Shown in pieces: positions 1-7,700 of a DNA stretch of 33,544 nucleotides (the stretch's first letter is position 1; each line of letters begins with the position of its first letter). The position numbers and the translations under genes are program-made. The notes under the pieces were generated by a model. The model saw only the letters and a list, made by a program, of their open reading frames with translations. It was not told the DNA's origin and did not search any database. The stretch is from Streptomyces sp. SBT349 (lineage in GTDB: Bacteria > Actinomycetota > Actinomycetes > Streptomycetales > Streptomycetaceae): the NCBI RefSeq assembly GCF_001083795.1, contig NZ_LAVK01000036.1:1-33544 (forward strand), read 5' to 3'.

Positions 1-76
1 GTTTTTAATATCAGGCCACCCGCTGAGACCTACACAATCCTCTTCGCCGGAAGCGTCAGATGTGTAAAAGAGCCAG
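1..76 (+). other. Illumina Nextera P5 adapter (contamination)
   Basis: These bases are not genomic. Positions 44-76 match the Nextera read-1 primer plus Tn5 mosaic end at about 29 of 33 bases; the 19-bp mosaic end itself (58-76) matches at 17 of 19. Positions 36-43 match the i5 index S503 at 7 of 8, and positions 7-35 align without gaps to the P5 flow-cell oligo, with more errors towards the outside. Order and spacing (P5, 8-base index, read-1 primer, mosaic end) are exactly those of a Nextera library molecule. True insert therefore starts at about base 77, directly in the reading frame of the following gene. Confidence 0.95.
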
Positions 77-2722
77 CCCCCCCTCCTGGAGAACTCGGCC
101 CGGCTGATCTCCAAGGGCACGCTCGTCGCCGTCGAGATCCCCGCCCCGCCCGCCGCCACGGACGCCACGGACGCGCCGGCCGCCGGCGTTCACGGCGGTC
201 TCCGCAAGTTCGTCGCGATCCGCCAACTCGCCCTCGCCCCCGGCGACACCGCACACGTCGGGGAACGCCTCACCGCCGCGCACGGCGCGCTCTCCCCCGC
301 GACCGCCGAAGCCCTCGACCTCCTCGCCGCGTTCGAGGAGCCGCTGATCCCGTCGCTGCGGCCGGACATCGCCGCCGTCGCCCGGGTCCCCGCCGCCGAG
401 CTGGCGGCCGTGGCCGCCGCCCTCGTCGACCTTCGCGCCGAGCGACTGGCCTCGGCGCCCCGGCGGGGGGCCACCCCGGAGACCGGCACGTCCGCCCAGC
501 GCCTCCACTCCGCCGTCGTCGCCGCCCGCACCCTGGGCGACCTCGTGGCCGCCACGCCCCCCGTGGGCATGCTCAACCTCGAACGCATCGAGATGGTCCC
601 CACCGGCATCCAGCGCGGCGAACTGGTCTCCACCATCCCGCTCGCGCCCGGCGAGGAGACGGCGGTCACCCACAAGGAGTGGTCGGTCACCTCCCGGGAG
701 TTCACGACGATCGTGACCGACTCCCTGGAGGAGGTCAGCGAGACGGGCGTCACGGACAACACCGACCTCTCCCAGTCCACGTCGTCCGAGAGCCAGCACT
801 CGAACCAGTTCAACATCACCGGCACGGTCCAGGGCGGCATCCCGATCATCTCCGGATCCAGCACCACCGGGTTCACCTCGCAGGACTCACGCTCCGACTC
901 CGCGACCGAGAGCATCAAGCACGCCCGCACGACCACCGAGAAGGCGGCCTCGCGCTCGCGTCAGGAGCACAAGGTCACCATCTCCACGACCACCCAGACC
1001 GGCACGTCCGAGACCTCGACGCGCGTCCTGAAGAACACCACGCAGCAGCCCGTCCGCATCGACTACTTCAGCCTGATGCGCACGTGGCGTGTGCGCCTCT
1101 ACCGCTACGGGCTCCGCCTCACCTACGACATCGTCGTCCCCGAGCCGGGGGCCGCGATGCGGCGCGCCTACGCCGACCTGGAGGCGCTGCGCGCGCAGCA
1201 GGCGCCGTTCGAGTTCCCGGTGAAGCCCTCCGAGATCACGACCGACCTGGTGGGCCCGGACGGCGAACCCCTCGACGAGGGCGAGGAGGGCGGCGTCCCG
1301 CGGTACCTGTGGCTCGCCGACCGCTACGGCGTGACGGTGCGGCCCTACCCGGCCGAGCCCGTGCCGGTGCCCGCGAGCTCGCACGTCGGGACCAACGGGA
1401 ACTGGTGGTTCCTCGACGTCGAGTTCGACGTCCCCGCCGGCACCGCCATCCGCGAGATCCTCCTCGACGCCCAGGTCGGCAAGGAGGACGGCGACGACAA
1501 CCGGCTGAACTTCGACGTCATCGGCACCGTTCCCCAGCCCACCTGGAACGGGCTCGGCGGGCCCCTCATCCTCCGCGGCCACCGGCTCATGGCCACGCCC
1601 GAGGTGCCGTTCCTCCACGGCCACAGCGGCAAGCAGAAGGTGACGTTCTTCTTCCACCACTCCGCCGAGGTCTTCGTCGCCCTCACCGCGCGCCGCGACC
1701 TCACCGCCGAGGCGATCGACCAGTGGCGCAACGAGGTGTGGACCGCGCTCTTCGAGGCCGCGCAGACCCGGTACTTCGCCCGTCAGGAGGAGATCGCCGC
1801 GCAGATCATGGTGATCGAGGACCAGCTCGCCAACGTGGACACGCTCACCCTCCGCCGCGAGGAGAGCGACGAGATCATGAAGAGCGTGCTCAGGTTCGTG
1901 CTGGGCGCCGACTTCGCGTTCATGCCCGCCGAGGTGATCGCCGCGTTCGAGGCCGCGGGCGTCGACCTCAGGCACGGCATCGGCTTCGACGGGCCGACGC
2001 TCGGCATGGACCAGGACCAGTGGACGCTGCTGCGCCAGCACGAGGACCTGATCCGGTTCATCAACCAGGCCATCGAGTGGGAGAACGTCGTCACCTTCCT
2101 CTACTCCTACTTCTGGGACGTTCCGCCGAGCTGGCCGTTCATCCGCGGTCTGCGCCACCCCGACCCCAGCCGGCAGGCGTTCCTGCGCGCGGGCAGCGCC
2201 CGCATCGTGCTCACCGTCCGCAAGGGCTGGGAGCAGCGCTGGATGCGCTTCGCGGAGGGCGGCTCGCCCGACGCGGGGATCCCCGACGCGTACCTGTCCA
2301 TCGCCAGGGAGATCGCCGCCTACGACGACCGCAACTACCCCGGCATCCCGCCCGCCAACCCGGGCAGGACCGCCACCCGCCTCCAGGAAGCCGTCTACAC
2401 GACATCCTCGGCGAACGTCGTCCCGAGCGCCGGCCCGGTGACCGTCCGGGTCGAGTCCAGCGCCGGGTTCGTCGTCGGGCTGCCGGTCGTGCTCGACGCC
2501 GAGGACGAGCGCGGGATCCAGGAGACGGCGCTGATCACCGCCATCCCGAACGCGACGCAGATCACCGTGGACAAGGTCGCCTTCGCGCACCAGGGCACCG
2601 CCGCGCCGTTCCCCGTGCTGCAACCCGGCGAGAAGGGCGCGCTCATCGCCGAGTGGAACGAGTACACCCCCACCTCGGGCACCGACATCGCGGTGACGTC
2701 GAACCTGTCCACCATCGCATGA
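77..2722 (+). CDS. Large protein of unknown function, 5'-truncated by contig end
   Basis: The frame is open from base 77 to the TGA at 2720-2722 (881 residues); the true start lies off the contig, so any internal ATG (for example 410) is not the real one. I do not recognise the family. After an Ala-rich helical N-terminal part there is a conserved-looking stretch starting GMLNLERIEMVPTGIQRGEL at about residue 165. A Ser/Thr/Gln-rich, low-hydrophobic segment follows (about 230-330) that looks like a fibrous or coiled region. Then come a beta-rich part, a helical part with many acidic and aromatic residues, and a C-terminal beta module (about 780-875) of the SSAGFVVGLPVVLD type that I associate with surface and tail-fibre proteins. 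No membrane segment is visible. The ATGA overlap with the next gene indicates co-translation. A structural or surface role is inference only. Confidence 0.8.
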   Translation, partial: PPLLENSARLISKGTLVAVEIPAPPAATDATDAPAAGVHGGLRKFVAIRQLALAPGDTAHVGERLTAAHGALSPATAEALDLLAAFEEPLIPSLRPDIAAVARVPAAELAAVAAALVDLRAERLASAPRRGATPETGTSAQRLHSAVVAARTLGDLVAATPPVGMLNLERIEMVPTGIQRGELVSTIPLAPGEETAVTHKEWSVTSREFTTIVTDSLEEVSETGVTDNTDLSQSTSSESQHSNQFNITGTVQGGIPIISGSSTTGFTSQDSRSDSATESIKHARTTTEKAASRSRQEHKVTISTTTQTGTSETSTRVLKNTTQQPVRIDYFSLMRTWRVRLYRYGLRLTYDIVVPEPGAAMRRAYADLEALRAQQAPFEFPVKPSEITTDLVGPDGEPLDEGEEGGVPRYLWLADRYGVTVRPYPAEPVPVPASSHVGTNGNWWFLDVEFDVPAGTAIREILLDAQVGKEDGDDNRLNFDVIGTVPQPTWNGLGGPLILRGHRLMATPEVPFLHGHSGKQKVTFFFHHSAEVFVALTARRDLTAEAIDQWRNEVWTALFEAAQTRYFARQEEIAAQIMVIEDQLANVDTLTLRREESDEIMKSVLRFVLGADFAFMPAEVIAAFEAAGVDLRHGIGFDGPTLGMDQDQWTLLRQHEDLIRFINQAIEWENVVTFLYSYFWDVPPSWPFIRGLRHPDPSRQAFLRAGSARIVLTVRKGWEQRWMRFAEGGSPDAGIPDAYLSIAREIAAYDDRNYPGIPPANPGRTATRLQEAVYTTSSANVVPSAGPVTVRVESSAGFVVGLPVVLDAEDERGIQETALITAIPNATQITVDKVAFAHQGTAAPFPVLQPGEKGALIAEWNEYTPTSGTDIAVTSNLSTIA

Positions 2723-3768
2723 CGGCCGCCTCGTTCACCGCGGCCGTCTCCCTCCTCGCCAAGGCCGAGGCCCGCCTCGTCGCGGCCGGGCAGAAGACCG
2801 CCGAGGAGCGGGTCAAGACCCTGCGCGGCGTCTACTACGGGACCACCTGGTCCCTGGACTACGACGTCGAGAGCAAGCGGTCGGTGGCCGGCGCCACCAT
2901 CCGCAACGCGGGCTTCGTCACCTACACCGGCGGGCACGTCCCGGCCGACCCGCGGCCCGCGTTCTCCGGAACCTCGCTGCTCAAGGACCTCAAGGCGTCC
3001 CAGAGCATCAAGGACGGAAAGCGCTCGGTCGACATCGGTCACCTCCTGATCGGACTTGAGACCCGTACCGGCCTCGCCCGCACCCATGTCTTCCCCGAGG
3101 GCGGCACGGGACTGGAGGTCGTGACCTGGCTGGGGGACCTGGGCGGCGGCGCGGCCAACCTCGCCCGCCAGCGCGCCAGAACGCCGTCCACCACGGTCGC
3201 GTACGTCTTCCACAACAGCACGAACGACTACGGCTTCACCGACAACCTCGAAGGGGACGCCGCCGCCTACATGGTGGCGGCGGGCGCCACCCCCGGCGGG
3301 GTCCCCGTCTTCGGGCGGGGCACGGTCAGCGACGCGGTCAAGGCGTACCTCCTGCCCGCCGCCTCGGCCTCCTCACCCGGCTGGACGAAACGGGCCTCCG
3401 GGTGGGCCGCCGCGATCGGCGCGAAGGTCGGCCCGACCGGCATCGCCGACGTCACGGCCCTCATCGCCTCCCTCACGAAGAAGATCGCCGACTTCGGCTA
3501 CTGGTACGCCGCCACCCGCTGGGTGCCGTCCGGCGAACTCGTCGGCGACGCCGCCCGGCGGACCTGCACGCACATGGACGGAGCCGCGAAGGAGGTCGCC
3601 ACCGTCTTCGTGACCACGCTGTCGAGGACCGTCGCCAAGCCGCACACCGCGATCAACGCCACCGCGCCGTACCCGCCGCCGAGCCCGCAGGGGACCTGCA
3701 ACAGCAGGCTCCTCCAGGCCGCGTCCCTGATCCCCTCCCTCCCCGGCCTCGACTTCCCGAACCGGTGA
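2719..3768 (+). CDS. Protein of unknown function coupled to the upstream gene
   Basis: 349 residues, ATG at 2719 inside the ATGA that also ends the upstream gene, so translation is probably coupled. No signal peptide or membrane helix is apparent. Visible landmarks are a DIGHLLIGLETR segment (about residue 108), GLEVVTWLGDLGGGAANLA (about 132-150) and NDYGFTDNLEGDAAAYMVA (about 172-190). The repeated His/Asp/Glu-Gly pattern could be a hydrolase-like or ligand-binding core, but I cannot assign a family. Two Cys residues fall near the C-terminus (in RRTCTHMDG and QGTCNSRLL). Codon usage is typical of the host, so recent foreign origin is not suggested by composition. Function is open; the only contextual clue is the obligatory-looking pairing with the large upstream protein. 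Confidence 0.85.
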   Translation: MTAASFTAAVSLLAKAEARLVAAGQKTAEERVKTLRGVYYGTTWSLDYDVESKRSVAGATIRNAGFVTYTGGHVPADPRPAFSGTSLLKDLKASQSIKDGKRSVDIGHLLIGLETRTGLARTHVFPEGGTGLEVVTWLGDLGGGAANLARQRARTPSTTVAYVFHNSTNDYGFTDNLEGDAAAYMVAAGATPGGVPVFGRGTVSDAVKAYLLPAASASSPGWTKRASGWAAAIGAKVGPTGIADVTALIASLTKKIADFGYWYAATRWVPSGELVGDAARRTCTHMDGAAKEVATVFVTTLSRTVAKPHTAINATAPYPPPSPQGTCNSRLLQAASLIPSLPGLDFPNR

Positions 3769-3979
3769 CGGGGCCGGGGGGAGCGCGCTCACCGGCCGGG
3801 GCGGCGAGCGGGGACGTCACTCAGCGCGGCCTGGTTGGCCAGGACCCGGCGAAAGGTCGACCGGAACAACCGGTCGAACTGTTCAGCCTGTGCTTCCGAT
3901 TCCATGCCGAGGGATGTCCGGGAGGAGGCGGGACCTTACAGGGGTCCCCTTGTCAGTGGCGTGGTGCAGGCTTGGACGC
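3769..3979. promoter_or_regulatory. Intergenic region with two short inverted repeats
   Basis: This 211-bp gap separates the unknown two-gene operon from kptA. It holds a 5-bp stem with a 4-base loop at 3830-3843 and an 8-bp perfect inverted repeat (3857-3864 and 3870-3877, loop AACAA). Neither is followed by a T-run. They could be a weak terminator for the upstream operon or an operator for kptA. No convincing -35/-10 pair was found before the kptA GTG. Confidence 0.35.
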
Positions 3980-4537
3980 GTGAACGAGGCACGGACGAAA
4001 AGGATCTCGAAGTACCTGTCGCGGCATCTGAGACACGATCCCGCGCGGATAGGGCTGTCCCTCGACCCGGCGGGGTGGGTGGACGTCGACGTGCTGCTGG
4101 CGGCTCTCCGGCAGAACGGGATGGCGCTCAGCCGCGCCGAGTTGGAGACGGTGGTCGCGACCAACGACAAGCGGCGCTTCGCCCTGGACGAGGCTGGGAC
4201 GCGGATACGGGCGAGCCAGGGGCACTCGGTCGCCGTGGACCTGGGGCTGCCCCCGGCCCAGCCGCCGCCGTACCTGTACCACGGGACGGTCGGGCGCGTT
4301 CTGGAGTCGATACGGGCGGAGGGGCTGCGGCCGATGGCGCGGCAGCACGTCCACCTCTCGCCGGACCGGGAGACCGCCACGCGCGTGGGGGCGCGGCGCG
4401 GGAAGCCGGTGGTGCTGCCGGTCGCGGCGGGGGCGATGCGGGAGGCGGGGCACGTCTTCCACCTCAGCGAGAACGGCGTGTGGCTGACGGCGGCGGTCCC
4501 CCCGGCGTTCCTCCGTTTCCCCGGCATCGGTTCCTGA
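3980..4537 (+). CDS. kptA: RNA 2'-phosphotransferase Tpt1/KptA
   Basis: 185 residues, the usual length for bacterial KptA. The enzyme removes an internal RNA 2'-phosphate using NAD+, giving ADP-ribose 1'',2''-cyclic phosphate. The N-terminal winged-helix part carries SKYLSRHLRHDP (residues 10-21), the Tpt1 signature with its conserved Arg/His; KRRFAL and IRASQGHS follow at about 64-83. The ADP-ribosyl-transferase-like lobe has YLYHGT (98-103) and HVHLS. The GTG at 3980 was chosen because family members begin a few residues before the R-SKYLS-HLRH motif; an upstream in-frame ATG at 3890 would add an unsupported 30 residues. No strong ribosome-binding site is present. The physiological substrate in bacteria is unknown, since they lack the tRNA-splicing route that creates it in eukaryotes. 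Confidence 0.93.
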   Translation: MNEARTKRISKYLSRHLRHDPARIGLSLDPAGWVDVDVLLAALRQNGMALSRAELETVVATNDKRRFALDEAGTRIRASQGHSVAVDLGLPPAQPPPYLYHGTVGRVLESIRAEGLRPMARQHVHLSPDRETATRVGARRGKPVVLPVAAGAMREAGHVFHLSENGVWLTAAVPPAFLRFPGIGS

Positions 4538-4596
4538 TCCGTCTCGCGCCGGTCTCGGCTTCGTACCGACCCGACTTCGTCACGCAGTGCGCCCAC

Positions 4597-4602
4597 TAGG
4601 AT
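4597..4602 (+). promoter_or_regulatory. Putative -10 box upstream of kinase 1
   Basis: TAGGAT, a good match to the principal-sigma -10 of Streptomyces, lies 66 bp before the GTG of the first kinase. The region 16-17 bp upstream (around ACTTCG/CTTCGT) is only a weak -35. This is the only plausible promoter before the tandem kinase pair. Confidence 0.35.
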
Positions 4603-4668
4603 CGTGGAGATCCGGGCCCGCGGGGGGTTCTTCGTCGACGATGACGGCTACGGAGTGGAGGAACGGCA

Positions 4669-6774
4669 GTGGAGGATCTGCGGCCGAGCGACCCGGTCTC
4701 GATCGGCGCGTACCGGCTGCTGGCGCGGCTGGGCGCGGGCGGGATGGGGCAGGTCTTCCTGGGGCGTTCGCCGAGCGGGCGGATGGTCGCGGTCAAGGTG
4801 GTGCACCGGGAGCTGGCCGAGTCCCCCGAGTTCAGGCGGCGGTTTCGCGCCGAGGTCGAGGCCGCGCGGCGGGTGAGCGGGCCGTGGACGGCTCCGGTGC
4901 TGGACAGCGACACCGAGTCGGTGGTGCCGTGGATCGCCACCGGGTATGTGGTCGGGCCGCCGCTGCGGGAGGTGGTGGACGCCTTGCACGGGCCGCTGCC
5001 GGAGCCCTCGGCGTGGGCGCTGGCGCACGGGCTCGCGCAGGCGCTGACCGAGATCCACGGCAGTGGGCTGATCCACCGGGACCTCAAGCCGTCCAATGTG
5101 ATGGTGACGCTGGAGGGCCCGAAGGTCATCGACTTCGGCATCGCGCGGGCCGTGGACTCCAGCATGGTCACGCGCACCGGGTCGATGATCGGCTCCCCCG
5201 GGTACATGCCGCCCGAGCAGATCCGCGGCGCGCGGATGTCGGGCGCGGCGGACGTGTTCGCGCTGGGCGCGGTGCTGGCGTTCACCGTGACGGGGGCCGA
5301 CCCGTTCTCGGCGGATGGCGCGCAGCTCCACACCGTGCTGTACCGGGTGATGCACGAGGAGCCCGAACTCGGGCCGCCCGACGGCATGTTGCGCGGCGAA
5401 CTGCGGGACCTGGTGGTCCGGTGCATGGCGAAGGAGCCCGGCGACCGGCCGGAGCTCGACGAGATCGCGGGCCTGGCGGCGGGGAGGGCCGGGGACGACT
5501 TCTGGCTGCCGCCGGGGCTGACGGCCCGGCTGGGCCGGGACGCGGCGGACCTGCTCGCGTTCGACGGCCCCGGCGCGGCCGGTGCCGGGCCGGCCGCGGG
5601 CCCGCCGCCGCCCACCGCGCCGCCCACCGTCGTGCCCGGCGGGCAGCCCACGATGACCGTCGCCTCGCCCTCCGGCTACCCCTCGCCGTACGCGCCGCCG
5701 CCCGCGCCGCTCGGAGGATTCGGCGGCCCGCAGGGGCGACAGCCGTACCACTCGGGGGAGTTCGGCTCCACCGTCACCACGGTGCCGTCCCCGTCGGCCC
5801 TGCCGCCCCCGGCGGGCCGGGGCCGTCATGTCCTGGCGCTGGTCGCCGCGATGGCGGCGCTGGCCGTCGTCGTCTCGCTGATCGTGATGACCACGGACGG
5901 GGGCGACGACATCGAGGCCCCGCAGGCGGGCGAGCTCGACGGGGGCACGTCCGAGGGGACCGACGGCGGCAGCGGGGGCGCCGACCCCGAGGAGGCGCCG
6001 CTCGCCCACCTCCTGCCGCAGGAGGTGCGCGACGCGGGCGGGATCACCGTGCACAGCGCCCCCGAGGCGCCGCCGCTGGTCTTCACGGACGAGGAGGGGG
6101 TCAGCCCGGCCGGCTTCGAGGTGGACCTCGCCCGGGAGTTGGAGAAGCTGCTCGGCGTCGAGTTCCGGTTCTCGCTGACCGGCGAGTTCGACCTCGCCGT
6201 GGAAGCGGCCGTCCAGCAGGGCGCCGGCGTTCCCTCGCACATCGCGATGGCCGGATACCCGGACCTCGCCGACTACCGCGAGGAACACGGCGTCGACTTC
6301 GTCAACCACTACGAGGACGGCTGGGCCCTGATGGGCACCGGCCGCCTGAACCTCGGCGTGCTGGGCACCATGTGCGGCGAGAGGCTGGCCATCCGGGAGG
6401 GCGAGCAGATGGAGGACATCGCGCGCTCGGCGATCGGCGAGTGCTACGAGCCGGTCGAGTTCGTGGCCTTCTCCAGCATCGACGAGATGGCGGCCGCGGC
6501 CAGGGCGCACGAGGTCGACGCGGCGCTGCTGCTCTACTCCGAGGCGGCCCACTACGTCGGCGAGCACGAGGACAGCGGCCTCGCGGTCGACATCGCGCAC
6601 CAGGAGAAGTTCCCCCGGGGCATCGCCGTCCCCAGCGAGCACGACGACCTGCGCGACGCCATCGCCTCCGCGCTCAAGACCTTGATGGACGACGGCACCT
6701 ATGAGGAACTGCTGGAGAGGTGGCACATACCGCAGGCCGCCCTCGAGGAACCGACCGTGAACGCGGGCATCTGA
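4669..6774 (+). CDS. Membrane Ser/Thr protein kinase with extracellular solute-binding (SBP family 3) domain, copy 1
   Basis: 701 residues. Cytoplasmic Hanks-type kinase domain at about 15-275: Gly-loop GAGGMG (22-27), ATP-anchoring Lys43 in VAVKV, HRDLKPSN (136-143) and DFG (155-157), all catalytic residues intact. A Pro-rich linker follows, one transmembrane helix at about 388-408, an acidic Gly-rich spacer, and an extracytoplasmic domain (about 445-695) resembling amino-acid-type periplasmic binding proteins: GFEVDLARELEKLLGV, VDFVNHYEDG, a likely disulfide pair (MCGE and GEC), and a terminal DGTYEELLERW. GTG start at 4669. The likely role is receptor-type sensing of a small extracellular solute by direct fusion of binding protein and kinase; the ligand is unknown. 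The next gene is a paralogue 21 bp downstream, so the two are probably one transcript. Confidence 0.93.
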   Translation: MEDLRPSDPVSIGAYRLLARLGAGGMGQVFLGRSPSGRMVAVKVVHRELAESPEFRRRFRAEVEAARRVSGPWTAPVLDSDTESVVPWIATGYVVGPPLREVVDALHGPLPEPSAWALAHGLAQALTEIHGSGLIHRDLKPSNVMVTLEGPKVIDFGIARAVDSSMVTRTGSMIGSPGYMPPEQIRGARMSGAADVFALGAVLAFTVTGADPFSADGAQLHTVLYRVMHEEPELGPPDGMLRGELRDLVVRCMAKEPGDRPELDEIAGLAAGRAGDDFWLPPGLTARLGRDAADLLAFDGPGAAGAGPAAGPPPPTAPPTVVPGGQPTMTVASPSGYPSPYAPPPAPLGGFGGPQGRQPYHSGEFGSTVTTVPSPSALPPPAGRGRHVLALVAAMAALAVVVSLIVMTTDGGDDIEAPQAGELDGGTSEGTDGGSGGADPEEAPLAHLLPQEVRDAGGITVHSAPEAPPLVFTDEEGVSPAGFEVDLARELEKLLGVEFRFSLTGEFDLAVEAAVQQGAGVPSHIAMAGYPDLADYREEHGVDFVNHYEDGWALMGTGRLNLGVLGTMCGERLAIREGEQMEDIARSAIGECYEPVEFVAFSSIDEMAAAARAHEVDAALLLYSEAAHYVGEHEDSGLAVDIAHQEKFPRGIAVPSEHDDLRDAIASALKTLMDDGTYEELLERWHIPQAALEEPTVNAGI

Positions 6775-7700
6775 GTGCAGTGAAGGAGATGGGCAGTGGA
6801 GGATCTGCGGCCGGGCGACCCTTCCGCCATCGGTCCGTACCGGCTGCTGGCGCGGCTGGGTGCGGGCGGGATGGGGCAGGTCTTTCTGGGACGTTCGCCC
6901 AGCGGGCGGATGGTCGCGGTCAAGGTGGTGCAGCGGGAGCTGGCCGAGGATCCGGAGTTCAGGCGGCGGTTCCGGGCGGAGGCGGAGGCGGCGCGGCGGG
7001 TGAGCGGGCCGTGGACGGCGCCGGTGCTGGACAGCGACACGGAGTCCGCCTTCCCGTGGATCGCGACGGGGTACGTCGTCGGGCCGCCGCTGCGGGAGGT
7101 GGTGGACGTGCTGCACGGGCCGCTGCCGGAGAACTCGGTGTGGGCGCTGGCCCTCGGGCTGGCCGAGGCGCTGAAGGAGATCCACGCGAGCGGGCTGATC
7201 CACCGGGACCTGAAGCCGTCGAACGTGATGGTGACGCTGGAGGGCCCGAAGGTCATCGACTTCGGCATCGCGCGGGCCGTGGACGCGAGCATGGTGACGC
7301 GGACGGGCGCGATGGTCGGCTCCCCCGGGTACAGCTCGCCCGAGCAGATCCGCGGCGAGGCCATGTCGGGCGCGGCGGACGTGTTCGCGCTGGGCGCGGT
7401 GCTGGCGTTCGCGGCGACCGGGCGCGACCCGTTCTCCGGGGACGGGGCACAGCTCCACACCGTGCTGTACCGGGTGATGAACGAGAAGCCCGAACTGGGG
7501 CCGCCAGAGGGGCCGTTGCGGGGCGGCCTGCGTGAACTGGCCGAGCGGTGCATGGCGAAGAACCCGGGCGCGCGGCCGGGGGTCGAGGAGGTGTCCGCGC
7601 TGGCGACGGTCGGGGCCGGCACCGAGTTCTGGCTGCCGCCGGGGCTGACGGCCCGGCTGGGCCGGGACGCGGCGGACCTGCTGGCGTTCGACGGACCGGG
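4669..7700 (+). repeat. Direct repeat of the kinase-coding segment (about 0.9 kb, two copies)
   Basis: Bases 4669 to about 5575 and 6796 to about 7700 align without gaps at a constant offset of 2127 bp and share long identical stretches (for example across the Gly loop and the HRD-to-DFG region). Similarity drops sharply in the Pro-rich linker and ectodomain. It is a tandem gene duplication whose 5' halves could recombine or be homogenised by gene conversion. Confidence 0.85.
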
